Source: Spinacia oleracea (lineage: Eukaryota > Streptophyta > Magnoliopsida > Caryophyllales > Amaranthaceae). From it: a DNA stretch of 64,000 nt. Within the stretch, counting starts at the first letter, position 1, and each line of letters opens with the position of its first letter. Below the pieces are notes generated by a model. That model did not search any database. It saw nothing but the letters and a program-made list of their open reading frames with translations, and had not been told where the DNA came from. Shown here piece after piece: positions 10,840 to 23,654 of this stretch. The DNA lies in assembly GCF_020520425.1 (NCBI RefSeq), contig NC_079487.1, positions 113,928,141 through 113,992,140 of the forward strand, given 5' to 3'. The position numbers were made by a program, and so were the translations under genes.

Positions 10840-12551
10840 TCTTTCAGGTAAATCTAACGGAGTCGTTTCCCGTTCTCCCGAACTCCATTTCTTCCCCCGG
10901 AATGGAGTGAATCCCAGGTAAATTCTTAAAACGATTTTTTTAAAAAAATTTCTAATTTGTTCAATACTTATGAAATTTAGTACATTTCCCAGTAGATTGT
11001 TTGATTAAATCATGACTTTTTCTGGCATAATTTTGTTATTTGGTGTGTTTTTCATTGAATATAATGTAATTCTTCGTAATAATTTTCCGAAACTACAAAG
11101 TTTTAGAGATATAAATTGCAGCCCTAGAAATTGATTTTTCTGCTAATTGATTCCTGATTCAATTAAGGTTGTTGGTTATAAAAAAGAAGCAATTCCTTTT
11201 CAGATATTATGGGGAAATTTGATTATTTGAAGTTTAATTGTGAGATTGGTGATAATTTCGATTTTCGAGAAAGAGTGAACTGAGTAATTCAGAACTGAGA
11301 TTCGGGCGATGAGAGTCTGATCACTTATTTGGTTAATGTTAATTATTCAGTAGAATAGCACAAGAAGTAAAAGTGTCTCTTCAAAGGTGAACCTAAATTT
11401 TAAGCTGCATTGTGAATTTGTTACTGAAGGGGAGTTATTTGCAACTGTAAGAGCCGAATGTGTTTGAATTCGTTTCTTATTGAATGTTTGGAGACTGAAA
11501 TGTGTCTTCTTGATTTATGAGTGCAAGGTTTATTTCTGGATTCCAGACATTATTACTCCATGTGTTTTCTTGTAATGAGCCAATGAGGTCTTAGTAGTGA
11601 TAATACCATGAGATTCGTTGTGGTTTTTGTGGTGAGACTTCTTATTGCATCTGGCAAATTATGTACACATTACAGATGCTTACAGGGGAACTAGGTTCAG
11701 CATAAGGTCACTCTTGGCTATCTATATTATTGTCATATTCCTGGGTGGTTGTTTATAGGCATTCTTATGGTCTGTGTTTCGTAGATTACTTTTACCCAGA
11801 AAAGATTCAGGATCATGAAAAGTTTTTGCCCCTTGCTTCACAACTTAGTCAGGCGTCTGAGGATATAGACGAGGTCATAAGATATTGCTGTTTATTACTC
11901 TACTTCGTAAATTATAACTGTGGGCGGCTACCTCGCCAGTTGAACTGCAATGAAGAACAAATAGATTTGAACATTTTGTGTCCTTTATTGTTTGACTTTC
12001 ACTTCTTTAACTCAGGATATGTTTTGGGCAACTCCCTATTGCGCCTGTCTGTTTTTCATCAAGTATGTTACATTTAGTTGCAGGAAATGCTTTTGGATAG
12101 AGATAACAATGGGAAGTTTGCATATTGATAGATTGTAGAACTGGTATTTTATATCAAGTGAGATAATTCTCTAAGCTATACTGGTATATCAGTTTACCTT
12201 TTACTGAATGGAATAATCGTAGAAGGGCTATCGGTCTCACATTAACTTATCATCGTAGGGCCTGGGTGACTTTTATTTTTATTTTTAGGGTTGAATTTTA
12301 TTTTTTTGGGGTAGTTTTGGATGATTCACAAGTCACAAGTGAGAGCTAGTCTTACCCAAGACTTGTTCAAACTGAATTCACCAGCTCTTTTAGGCTTTAA
12401 TGTTATACAGCTTATTATACCTGAGGGATTTTCTGTATAGAGTTATCATCAAAAGCTAGTTTTCTGTATGCGGCCATTGTATATGTTGTTTTCCAGTATT
12501 ATATGTTTTTTATGCGATATCAACAACTTTTGACCGTCTCTTTGAATTTCA
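10840..12551 (+). other. 5' UTR exon and 5' UTR intron of the Myb/SANT-like gene (inferred)
   Basis: A CT-rich exon-like stretch (about 10850-10917, ending ATCCCAG) is followed by GTAAAT. A good acceptor (TTGAATTTCAG, ending 12551) stands 22 bp before the start codon at 12574. This suggests a leader intron of about 1.6 kb. Inside it, 11800-11870 looks exon-like: an open frame around EKIQDHEKFLPLASQLSQ ends at GAG followed by GT. That could be an alternative leader exon. Confidence 0.45.
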
Positions 12552-12573
12552 GGGAATCGAGTGGACTGATAGA

Positions 12574-13594
12574 ATGGCAGACTCAAACCAGGATTTTGCT
12601 GACGATGAAACACTGAAAATTGATGGAGTAGAAGTCCTTTGGACTGAAAGGCTTGAATCTTATTTTGTTTACATAATGGCAGAAGAAGTAGCAAAGGGAA
12701 ACATGCAATCAGCTACCTTTGCCAATGCAGCATGGAGAGGTATTGCAGAGGCTCTGAGACAAAGAACAGGGAAGGAGTACACATATTTGCAGTTGAAGAA
12801 TAAATATCATAACTTAAGGGCTCGATGGAGTGACTTCAGTAACCTGTTACGGGAGAAGGACATTGCTTACGACTCGATAACTGGAGAAGTAGTTGCGAGA
12901 GACGATATATGGAGAAAATTGGCCACGGTATGATTTTGAATCTTTTCCTGCCTTTGTAGTTGAAGATTGGTTATTTATGAGCATGAGCATATAATGTTTT
13001 AATAAGTTGATGAGGGAATTGTACGATGAACTTATTTCTCGAACCATATGTTGTGAACTCTCGATTACCTTTAACCACTAATTTAGATACGGAGTATAAG
13101 ATTTCCATTTTTGTATTGATGAAATGCAGAAATATAGGCGAGCAAAAAGCTTCAGAAAGAAAGGATTGAAAGATTATGACAAACTGTGCGTGATATTTGG
13201 TCATGCAGAAATCCAATCCATTAGGGGAGATTCCAGTGAAGGAGATGTAGATACTTGTAGAGTCAAGAAAGCTGAGAAACTTCGAACTCTAGAGAACCCA
13301 TGTAAAGATATAATGGTAGAAAAGTTTAATGCTTCAAAGAAGCAAAAGTTGGGGAAGAAGTATAGCTTTACACCTTCGTTGGATTCAGTTGCTGATAGTG
13401 GTGATGGTTGTGGATACCAATCTGGGCAAATCCAGGATGTTGTTAGATGTATGGAGGCGCTGAATTCGCTAGAAGGAATAGATGGAGCATCGTATGTTAA
13501 GGTAACGAGATATATTCATGATGATCCCCTTTGGCGAAAGATGTTTCTTTGTATGCCAGATGAAAGGAAGAAAGACTGGGTGCTCAACATTTGA
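12574..13594 (+). CDS. Myb/SANT-like DNA-binding domain protein
   Basis: Exon 1 is 12574-12927 (GTATGA donor) and exon 2 is 13130-13594 (acceptor GAAATGCAG, stop TGA), with a phase-0 junction and 272 residues. Residues about 18-118 carry the plant Myb/SANT-like (Myb_DNA-bind_3, trihelix-related) domain. Its marks are the VLWTERLESYFV start, the FANAAWRGIAEAL helix, the YTYLQLKNKYHNLRARW helix and the DDIWRKLAT end. It is followed by a basic segment (KYRRAKSFRKKGLKDYDKL). The C-terminus (MEALNSLEGIDGASYVKV, then RKMFLCMP) is the helical tail seen in L10-interacting MYB-type proteins. This family shares ancestry with Harbinger-transposon Myb-like proteins, and most members are presumed nuclear DNA-binding factors. 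The start codon follows a clear 5' UTR splice acceptor by 22 bp. The reading frames are intact and there is no sign of decay. Confidence 0.85.
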
Positions 13595-13834
13595 AAATTT
13601 TGTGATTTTTACTTGGCTAAATTTGTGAAATTTGTTATGTTCTGCTGCCCACTAATGGCCACTCGGGCAGACTTGTAAATGTTCTGGATTTACACTAACA
13701 CTTTTGATGATGGATTGGTAATATACTAATATATATATACTCCAGTATGTTAGAAAACCTAATATGTTTCTGAGATGTGACTAATAATTCTGAACGGACA
13801 GTATATTCCCTATTTGTATGTCCGTATCTGTATG
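13595..13834 (+). other. 3' UTR/flank of the Myb/SANT-like gene
   Basis: This is AT-rich non-coding sequence between the stop codon and the LTR element that begins at 13835. There is no other gene. Confidence 0.4.
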
Positions 13835-16800
13835 TGAAGAAAGTTTACACTTTCAAGTTTCTGTTTAGATAATCAATTTAGAGAGTGGGTTTGGTTGGGA
13901 ATGAAACCCAGATTTTTTTGTATTGATGTTTGAGGGATGCCCCTCTTTGTTTATGTTTTACAATTCTAACACTGTCTTCCCCTAATGGAAACAATTCTAC
14001 ATATATATAAAGCTACAACCAATGAGAGAGGAACAACAAGGCAACTAAGAAAACTTTACAGAAATATACAAAACCACTAGCTGACAAAATGGGGGGTTTA
14101 TCTCAGTGAGGCTTTACCATGTTCCTCAAGGAACTCAACCAGTAATATGAGGACAAGAATTTAACCATTTCTTCACAGGAACTCAACCATGTTCCTCCTC
14201 ATATCTCTTCACCCCCTCTTCAAGTTGGACTTGGGTGGAACAAACAAGACCTAACTTGACAGACAAATAGTGATGTTGTCTTGTTGATAGAAATGTATGT
14301 CAGCTATCTGTTGAGCTGATCTAATGAACTCAGTGGATAGGAACTCATCCACTATATGATCCTTCACATAGTGGCAGTCCACATTCAAATGTTTGGTCCT
14401 CTCATGGAACACTGGATTGTGGGCTATGTAATGGGTTGCCTTGTTCTCACAATAAAGAGGAATGGGTTTGGGAATGGAACAAAGTAAAACTTCTAACACC
14501 CCATCTTTCAATACAAGTTGAGATGTAGTTTGAGACATACATCTGTACTCTGATTCAGTGGAGGACTTGGAGACAGTCTTATGTTTTTGTCTTCCAAGAA
14601 ACTAGACATCCTAAAAATATACACAGTGATCTTGCACTAAAGGTACAAACACCCCAATATGCATCACAAAAAGTTGTGGTGCTCTATTCACCATCAGAGG
14701 GATAGAATAATCCCAAACCAATTGTTTCTTCCAGGTACCTTAACGCAGGAAGAGCTGCATTTAACGTGGCATCCTAGGACAACTCGTGAACCGACATAAT
14801 AGCACAGTGAGTAAGATATGTCAGGTCTTCTCAAGTTCAGATAGAGCAACCTGCCAACCAGTCTCCTATATGATTCTGCATCCTCCATGATCACTCCTTG
14901 ATCAGTTAATAATTTGACATGTTGAGGAAAAGGAGATTTGCATTCTCTGCAGTTTTCCAGCCTGCATCCCTCACTATGTCCATCACATACTTCCTCTAAT
15001 TAAGCATTGTTCCTTTTCCCGTCCTAGAAACTTCAAGCCCTAAGGAAAAACTCTTTTCTCCTAGATCCTTGGTAGTGAATTCATCATCCATTTCCTTCTT
15101 CGTTTTTTCTATGAATTCAACATCATCACACGTGACTAGTAAATCATCAATATACACTAGAACTGCACACATCTCCCCATTCTCTTCTTTACAGAAAAGA
15201 GAATAATCTCTCTTGGACAGACTGAAGTTTCTGTTCTTAAGGAACTTTGTCAGTTCAATGTTTCATTGTCTTGAAGCCTTCTTAAGACCTATAGGCTTCT
15301 CTTCAATTTGCATACCTTCCCTTTAGAAACATTCTTACATCCCCTGAGGTGCCTTTATGTATACATCTTCCTCTAGAATATCAATGCATGAATGCATTGT
15401 TGATATCTAGTTGATGTACTTTCCAGTTCCTCAATGTAGCCAAAGCTACCAACATTCTCACTGTGGAAAAATTTGCTACAGGTGAGAAAGTATGTTTATA
15501 ATATTTTTCCTTCATCTGTCTATCTCCCCTGGCCACAAGTCTGGCCTTCAATCTCTCAAGAAAACCATCTTTGTTAAGATTTACTTTGTAAACCCACTTA
15601 CTGTCAATGGCCTTCTTATCTGGTGGTAAAACCACCCATTCCCATATTTCATTCTTCTCTAGGGCATCGAATTCTTCAGCCATTTTCATTCTCCAGCCTT
15701 AATCTTTCTTTACTTGCTTGAAACCAGTTGGTTCTCTAGTTTCAGTGCATTGTTTAAGGAGATTAAGTAGTCAGGGGAGTAATATTCCATGTCCGACAAG
15801 AGATGAGCAACAAAAGAGGGTGAGGTTCTATGTTGTTTGCACGTGTATTTCCAGGAATCTTATACTGAAATCCTTTCAGCTTTGAAGAAACTTGCCTTTC
15901 TCTGCTTGACTTTCTTACACTCCTTTCAACAATTTCTTCATTTCTTTCTTCCAAATTTGGTCCATTGGTTTCTTCTCCCTCTCAATGTTTCATTTTGTTC
16001 TCCCTCTACATCATCTGATTCCTCCATTTCTTCAATCTCAATAGGTTCTTCTTCTCTCCTTTCTCTTTGTTCCTATATGTTATGTTCCACTAAAGGAACT
16101 TCATTCATTACCATTTTCATGTGATTTTCTTCACAAGGTTTCAATAATAAAGGAAATATATGTTCCTTAAACACCACATCCCTGCTTACATAAGTTCTCT
16201 TCTTCTCTAAGTCATAGAGTTTGTAACCCTTCTGACCATATGGGTACCCCAACATAATACTTCTGATTCCTTCCCCTTCAAACTTATCTCCCTTCTTTTC
16301 ATTCCCACTTCCATATCATAAGCATCCTATAGTTCTCAGATGGTCATAGCTTGGTTCTTTCTTCATTAATCTCTCATATGGAGTCTTCCATCCCACAACA
16401 GCACTTGACAACAGGTTTATCAAGTGTGTTGCTGCTAAAATGCATTTCTTCCCATCTTCAGTCAGTTCCTTGCTTGTACAACTTCAAAGTTTGAATCTTT
16501 AAATTCAAAACTAATTATTTCCACCAAGATCTTATCAACCTTGTTGCTCTGATGCCAAGAAGAAAGTTTCAACTTTCAAGTTACTGCTTAGATAATCAAT
16601 TTAGTGAGTGAGTTTGGTTGGGAATAAAACCTAGATTTTCTGTATTGATGTTTGAGGGCTGCACCTCTTTATTTCTGTTTTACAATTCTAACACCCTGCC
16701 TTACCCTAATGAAAATAATGCTACAAAGTACATATTTACAAAGCTACAACCAATGAGAGAGGAACAACTAGACAACTAAAGAAACTTTATAGAAATATAC

Positions 16801-16947
16801 AAAACTGCTAGCAGATAAAATGGCTGCAAAGATAGTGGGTTCTAGTCACTGTCATCTCACATGATCCTAGAAGGGTACATGTGAGGGCTTTATCTCAGGT
16901 GAGAAGAATAACAAGAACTCAACCATATTCCTCCTCATATTTCCTCA
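13835..16947 (-). mobile_element. Copia-type LTR retrotransposon, minus strand (fossil)
   Basis: Direct repeats at 13835-14211 and 16559-16947 are the LTRs. The element is flanked by the 5-bp duplication GTATG (13830-13834 and 16948-16952). Read on the minus strand, a tRNA-Met-type primer site (TGGCATCAGAGC) lies next to the LTR at about 16558, and a purine tract (GAAGAGGGGG) precedes the other LTR at about 14212. Recognisable parts are the end of the integrase region (about 16255-16075), reverse transcriptase (around EIWEWVVLPPDKKAIDSKWV, about 15660) and RNase H (about 14540-14250). The order is Copia-type. The element is broken with several breaks and a shortened interior. Its LTRs differ by visible substitutions and indels, so it is not recent. 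Confidence 0.85.
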
Positions 16948-17551
16948 GTATGTGCAAGTATGGAATACAAAATCAAATTCAATAAGAACTTCAAACAATT
17001 CTGAATTCCTATCTTCCATACAAGTAAAATCCTAAACCCTTCTAAAAGCAAGAAGTTCCTCTTTAGAATATTAGATTGACGGTCTAGCCCCTCAAATCCT
17101 TTTTTTAAAATATTAAACTTTCCTTAAGGATAGTGTATTGACCGCTTAACTCTTGCACTACAATTACAACTCTGCGCACTATATTTGACACCTTCTTTGC
17201 CACTTTTATTAGGGAACCTACTTTTGTTTACCCTCCCTTGGTTAGTTATGACAACGGGTCAGACTCGGGTCGGACGTTGACAATTCCGAATCCGATTCAA
17301 TTACTAATCCGACTCAAGATTCGAAATCATCAAATCCGACTCCGCATCCATCGCACTCTGTCAAGTCTGAGTCCAACTACGAAACCGGTCTGAATCGTTT
17401 CTTGATTTATTAAAAAATTTATATTCACTTAATTTTAATTTGACAAAAAATTTCTCATACACTAATAAGCGCATAAATTACAAGGAATTTGGACTAGAGA
17501 ATTAAACTATATAATCCAATAAAATTAATACCCTATAAAAATAAAAATATA
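16948..17551. other. Intergenic, no gene seen
   Basis: No coding potential is supported. A stretch near 17250-17400 is rich in repeats of AATCCGACTC-like sequence of unknown origin, and similar sequence (GACTCGGGTCGGA) recurs at 18411. Confidence 0.3.
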
Positions 17552-17875
17552 CTCCCTCCGTATTTATTTAAGAGATACACTTGGCTGGACACGAGTATTA
17601 AGAAAAAGAATTGAATGAAATAAAGTAATAAAACAAGTGGGGTTGGTAGATATTTTAATAAGTAAAACAAGTGGGGACCATGTTATTTTAGGGGGTAGGG
17701 GGTGGGGTGTAGTTATGAAATTATTAGTTTAATAGGGTGGTGGGACATAGAATATATTAGTTAAATTATTTAATTAGATGGTGGAGTTGATAAATTACTA
17801 AAAATGGCAAGTGTATCTCTTAAATAAATACGGCCGGAAAAGGCAAGTGTATCCCTTAAATAAATACGGAGGGAG
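17552..17875. mobile_element. Stowaway-like MITE
   Basis: The terminal inverted repeats CTCCCTCCGTATTTATTTAA and its complement are flanked by TA on both sides (17550-17551 and 17876-17877), as expected of Tc1/mariner-derived Stowaway MITEs. The right end is duplicated: CAAGTGTATCTCTTAAATAA at about 17810 and again at about 17842. No coding capacity is present. Confidence 0.85.
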
Positions 17876-19913
17876 TACTATGAAGTACTTTTTCTAAGAA
17901 AATCCAACAAACATAAATTTTCTTTTGAGGAACGAAATATAAACACTTACTGATTAAAAAATACAGTAACTAAGTTTTAGATCTAGAAAAAACAAACTCA
18001 ACCCACTAACTAATGAAATCAAAGAGACAAAGACTGTGCTCTTAGTTCTAGAAATGAAATCTATGGAGATTAATGACATTTGATGGTGACATTTTTGAAT
18101 CTTGGTTCCTCTATATAGAGTTGTTTGTACAAAGTACAAACTATAGAGTTGTAGCCGTTAATTATTTTTTTGGTTGGTGCTTCTAAAGTTGTTGGAGAGA
18201 GAAACGAGAGCGGAGGTGAATGAGTTGTAAAGAAAATTATACTGGTAACTTTGAATTTGGAAAGTACAAGATTAAACAGAAGAAGAGGTAGCAGATGAAA
18301 GAGGAGAGTGAGTAAGAGGAAATGAGTGACAGGGGATTTTGAGACATAGAGTTTGGCTTTTATATTATTCACAAACATAACGAAAATATGAACTAAAGAG
18401 CGACGGGTAGGACTCGGGTCGGATACCAAGCGCTAATATTAATATTAAGAAGATCTGCTTTTAAATTTGGCACATCTTATGTAGCACATGCAGGTCTTTA
18501 CTTTGACAAGAAAGACAAGCAGATATTATGATAATTATCATGTTTAATAATTTTATCTTTTTGTATGACGTCTTTTTGTAAAGAAAGATTATATGTAGGT
18601 GTTTTAATCTACTCCTTATTAGTTATTGAGTTATGAAACTTTGTCGTAATTGATCGTGTATAGTTGTGTTTGCATGAATGTTGATTCAAGTATCATGCAT
18701 TCTAAAGGTTTATACTGATTCCAATTACATGCACAAAGTTTTGTAACATTATTATTATCGGCAAGGTTTGAAATAACGATTTGATCTGCATATCAATATC
18801 TATTGTAGGGAGTTGTAGATAGTTGTTTCTCGAACCCAACTGTAGTACATGATATAGTTTGTTATCATCAACTAAATGATTATATGATTACTCGTACATT
18901 CAACTAACTGCTTTTGCTATATGTTAGAAGATTGGGTGTGCAAGTACTTTGTGTTTTTAGGCCTTCTGCTAGGAAATATTTTAATTGTTGCATAATTTGA
19001 ATCAAATGTTATATATTAGTGATTAATGAGTTAGAGTCACGACTTTTTAAATGAATTGAGAAAAATCACATTGATAAATGCCCTTCAATTTATATTGCAT
19101 TTAGAAGCTTTTTTTAATTACTACATACAGGGTATCTATGTCCATGTATTAGAAAATATACTAAGTTTCTCGATCTTCTCAACCTATTATACAAATTACT
19201 AGCATTTTCTTTTTGCTTATTTTTTAACACCTTAAAAAACCGCGTGCTAAACCACAAAACTATATCCAAAACACTTGTTCAAACTATTAAAACAAAACCA
19301 TTCATAAACAAACAAATATCCACAGATAACGTAAACTTCTATATCTTATGATAACACATGAACAAAAGCAAAAAACTTTAAAACCATTAACCCAATTAAC
19401 ACTAATGATGCTTTATCCTAACCTATCTAGCATGATACATAAACAAAATAATAATGTAAACAAAATGAAGCATAAAACTTTAAAGTGTGGTTCAAATGTA
19501 AGTGGAAAGAAAAGCAACAAAAACCAAATCAAATCAGAATCAATGACGATAATCTGTTAACAATACTATATAATATCATCCGCTAACTGGACGTAGTTGT
19601 CTTGCAACATTGCTGCGCCGGGACATCGCACTTATATTATTTTATAGGCACACTATGCCTGTATGTACTCAATACGTGCTAGTATTTGTAAATATGAGAG
19701 AATGGATATACAGGTACGCAGAAACAGTTAGATGAAGCAAACTTTCCGTCCCAATAAACGCAAAATTCACAAAATGTACTTCAAAGATCCTAAAACCTAC
19801 TTACGGAGTACTTCTTAATCATACTACTAATCACAAATTGTGCAATTATTAAAAGAAACGGAGGATTTAACAAAAAAAACTTCACTTTTATGTTTTCAGA
19901 TGTCTATAACTTC
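17876..19913. other. Intergenic, no gene seen
   Basis: This is AT-rich sequence. The open frames here are short and show no recognisable domain. Nothing else is supported. Confidence 0.3.
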
Positions 19914-22032
19914 TTAATCAGTCAAATCCAGACGAGCAAGCAAATCATCTAAGTCGTGCTTCTGAGCATCATCGCCGTCCTCCAATGACAAATTGAACAT
20001 CGCTGCAGGATTCTTCTCTAAATCTACCAAAAACTTTTCATAATCTGGACTTGCATTCTTCTGAGGAACACTGTGTCGTAGCTTTGCTAAAGCTACATAT
20101 TTCTTCTTGATCAAAACAACATCAGGCAGCATATCCTCGCAGTTCATTACCACAGCTCCAACCAAGTCGTAACCAAGAGCATAATCACCAGCCTTCAAAG
20201 TGTTACCAAGATGAGTTTCCACCATAAAACTTGTATCATTCTTACCAAAATCTGACACCCGAGCAACACGAGCTTTTCCTAAAGAATTAAGCGGTCCACT
20301 CAAAACAATCTCTATATCCAACACTATATATTCCACAAGTTCCTGACTCACTTTCAGAGGCTCAAAAGGATCTCTCCAATAATTATTGGAATTTATCCAA
20401 CATTCATTCAGCTTCAAGGGATCTATAAAAGTTATGTTTCTAGAGACTTTGGTACAAATAACCAAAGGCCCCATGTATTCTATTCCTAAAGCTGCAAACA
20501 CCTTTTTAGGCAGATAAACTAGATCATCCCTGGAAATAGGACATACAGTAACTCTAATGCAACTTTGACAAATCGCGGTATTGTCAATCATTGTATCAGT
20601 TGACACAATATTCTCAATGATTGGATCAGTTTTAACCGGTGCTTCAACTTTGAGAAAGTAGTTCAATTTCCTGGCACCATGCTCACTGTCAAAAAAGAAA
20701 TCCATCCCATTATCCGTATGCTTGATCTTCTTAATATTGAAGAATGTTGGTCGCTTCTGAAGGACGCGTAAGTGTAACAAATCAAGAATTTGGTTGCTAC
20801 AACTGTACAGTCTAAGTTGCAAAACTGAGCTCAGTTGAGTTTCATCAATTAAATCTGAACAGGAAGGGCATTTCAGATAACCAAGATTATATCTAACAGT
20901 GCTTATTTTTGTATGTCTGGAGCCATCAGCAGCTTCATATTGGAGGTTTAAGGCGACCCGGACTGTCGAATCAAAACCATTATCATGTTCCATAAAATGA
21001 GCACTGATCAACCACAGTTGAAGTTTGCGAATATGGAAACTGACCCTCCGGAGAAGAAATCTAAGTAAGGTTAATGAATTTGGGTCAAATTTATGCCAAA
21101 CACTTCTTCCTGTATATGAATAGCTCTGACAACCTTCACAGTACATGATAACAACAGATTTTGGTAATTCTCTTGTAGGATCTTCTTCTAGGGGCAGACT
21201 CGAATTGTAGTTACTCATGTTAGGAAGTTGGAGTACATGTTGTTCGAGACCTTCAATTAAAAGGGGCATACTCAAATTGTCGTGAAAGAAGCGCAATTCA
21301 TCATTCAAGGGGTGTTTTAGAAAGAAGTGTTGTTCGAGTATATGTTTCATACTACGTTGCTTGCTGATCTTCTGCATACTCAAACAGAGGAACTTATCAG
21401 AGAAGTGCCATAACAAAATAGTTCTTACAAATTATATTATTATTAAAAAAAATTGAATTCAAGGGTGTTGCAAAGTGAAGCAATCTGACGGATCTTGATC
21501 GATTGGCGACAATATCGCAGCCTGATTATTCCCAAAAAGTTCCATTAACAATTTAATTTAAACTTTATTCGCAACGGATTTCGAAACCAATTCTATCCGA
21601 AACCCTAATAAATTGATTAGCAAGGATTCAAAGAAATTAGGGCACAAACTTCACGATTCCTTATTAAAACAATCAAATTATAATCATATACTCACACGAA
21701 CAATGAATTAAAAGATCGAATTGTAATTTGTTTACGCCCGATTCTAAGAAAATCAATTAGTTATGCAAAATAAGAAAAAGAATCACATAATCAGAAGTTG
21801 AAAATTGACGATGATCAATGCTTTAAGAAGATTTATTAAAAATAAAAGTATAAAAATCGAATACCGTCATCATATTAGAAGAAATTGGAGATGCCCTCCT
21901 CCTCCTCTTCATGATCGTTGTTGCTTCGAGGCGTCTTAATTGTCTTTGTCTTTCCCATCGTCTTATGGCTGCGAATGTGATTTCATTGTTTGACGTCGAG
22001 GATTCGACGGCATCGTTGCTTGTATCTTCCAT
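19914..22032 (-). CDS. NMD3-like 60S ribosomal subunit export protein, divergent N-terminus
   Basis: The main exon, 21371-19914, encodes about 485 residues that match NMD3, the adapter carrying pre-60S ribosomal subunits through nuclear pores. Visible family marks are MYCEGCQSY, CPSCSDL, the FFFDSEHGARKLNYFL segment, CQSCIRVTVCPISRDDLVYLP, the GPLVICTKVSRNITFIDP strand, the eIF5A-like DPFEPL to GDYALGYDLVGA region, and the acidic YEKFLVDLEKNPAAMFNLSL tail. A likely first exon (22032-21865, MEDTSNDAVE, donor GTATTC) joins in phase 0 to the acceptor TATGCAG at 21372, giving about 541 residues. If translation instead starts in the main exon, the ATG at 21377 is the first. In either case the first CxxC...CxxC pair that opens normal NMD3 is absent and is replaced by unrelated sequence. 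The frames are intact, so this may be a functional paralogue. The basic C-terminal stretch of canonical NMD3 is also short. Confidence 0.8.
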
Positions 22033-22140
22033 TGATGGGTGTGGAACGAGTAATTCAGATGAAGTTTTGGATTCCTTTTGAGGGTGCAACTATTTCAGAT
22101 AAATGATGATCGAGGTGAAACTCAGATGAAAAAATAGGAA

Positions 22141-22162
22141 TTAGGGTTAATGGGTTATATAA
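22141..22162 (-). promoter_or_regulatory. Telo-box and TATA-like element of the NMD3-like gene
   Basis: On the minus strand AACCCTAA (22148-22141) lies about 110 bp before the start codon at 22032, and TTATATAA (22155-22162) lies just upstream. Telo-boxes are common in promoters of plant ribosome-biogenesis genes, which fits the product. Confidence 0.45.
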
Positions 22163-22204
22163 TCGTATTCACCCCAGTTTCATTTATTTATCACTACTCT
22201 GCGC

Positions 22205-22860
22205 CCGTGTTAGGCTCTGTTTCTTTCCCTTATTTTTACACATTTTCTATCTAATAAGATAAAATAAAATAAAATAAAATAAATACCAATAAGCTCAGAT
22301 AAGATAAGATTAGATAAATTCTGATAAGATAAGATTAGATAAATTCTGATAAGATAAGATAAAGATAAGTTCATGGATAATAAGATGAGATAAGATAATA
22401 AGTTCAAGAACTTCAACTATCGACATTTTTCATTACGCACAACAATCGATAGATATATGGCTCGGTAAAAAATAACAAATGATATATAGTTGTCACTCGG
22501 AAATGTCGTAGAGGAAGAAAAAAATAACATGGAAGAAGACAAAGGAGAAGGAGAAGAAGAAGATTGAGTAGGATGAAAATGACACGTTTTGTTGTTACGG
22601 TCATAGTAAGAAAAAATTGTCAAGAAGAAAATAAAAATTTATTATGACGGAAATTTTCCTTTGACAATGGATAACATTATCTAAAAAAATTGTAAACTGT
22701 TTAATTTTAATATTATAATTATTAAAATGAAATTATGGTAATAAAGTTCTAACTAAAATAAAAGTCAAATAAAAATTTTATAAGTACCAATAAGATAAGA
22801 AAAGATAAGAGTCAATACGTTCAAATAAGATAAGACAATAATACAAAAAAGCTCAAGTGA
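22205..22860. repeat. GATAAGATAAGA-type repeats (degenerate MITE-like)
   Basis: Short units based on GATAAGATAAGATTAGATAA are repeated between 22250 and 22400, and the same motif returns at 22790-22850. The stretch starts with TAGGCTCTGTTTC, like the ends of the 2281 MITE family, so it is probably a decayed member. There is no gene. Confidence 0.4.
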
Positions 22861-23397
22861 GGGAAAATGCTAAGTATAAAATTAGGGGAAGTTTCGTCAA
22901 CCAGGTTGTTGATGTTTTTCCATACAAAAGGACAAACGTAAACTGGCTCGAGGGAGTTCCCGAGAAAACCCTCCCTAACGCTCAAGTCAGTTCTTGTGGA
23001 GAGAGAAAGTAGTCAGAGAGTAAGTTTGGGAATAATTGCCCACCTGGGCAATGATTAGGTGGGTCATATCTATAGTAATACTGGAAGACATTGCTAGTAA
23101 ATATGAGCTATTGTAGGGGTATGAAACCTTGGGCCTGCTAGAGGTTGAGATATGGGCCTCGAGATTCTGGTCTGATCCCAATAGAGGATTTGAGTTCGGG
23201 AGTATTTGAGTAATTTCCCTTAGAAGGGATATTTTGGTAATTTTCTTGTGATAGTGGGTCCCACTGAGGGGCCTGAACAATCATGAATTCTCATTAAGCT
23301 ATAAGAATAATGTCACCTAAGGTCTTGTTATATTCGATTCAATGCAAATTTAGAATATTAACTTTTTATAATTTTTGCGCGCAGATAATTGGGATAA

Positions 23398-23654
23398 CTC
23401 CCTCTGTCCCAAAATTCTTACACTGTTTTGACTTTTTGCACTATTCACTTTGACATTATTTTATTTCTATAGAGTAGTATATGAAAACAAATGTTAGTAT
23501 ATAATATATAGTTGACTTCATTTTAATATATATTTTCAAAACATTAATATTTTAAAAGTTTTTATAATATGTAGTTGAATATATTGGTGGTCAAAGTTGT
23601 ACATTAGCAAGCATGTCTAGTCAAAACAGTGCGAGTATTCTAAGACATATGGAG
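23398..23654. mobile_element. Stowaway-like MITE
   Basis: The left end CTCCCTCTGTCCCAAAATTC and the complement of the right end (AGTCAAAACAGTGCGAGTAT, then TTCTAAGACATATGGAG) form inverted repeats of about 35 bp. No coding capacity is present. Confidence 0.7.

Noticed and set aside
18070-18429. 119-codon minus-strand frame
   Set aside because: It is hydrophobic Leu/Phe-rich sequence from AT-rich DNA with no family resemblance and no splice or promoter signals.
22210-22623. Several short Leu/Ser-rich frames
   Set aside because: They are translations of the GATAAGA-type repeats and a GAA-rich tract, not genes.
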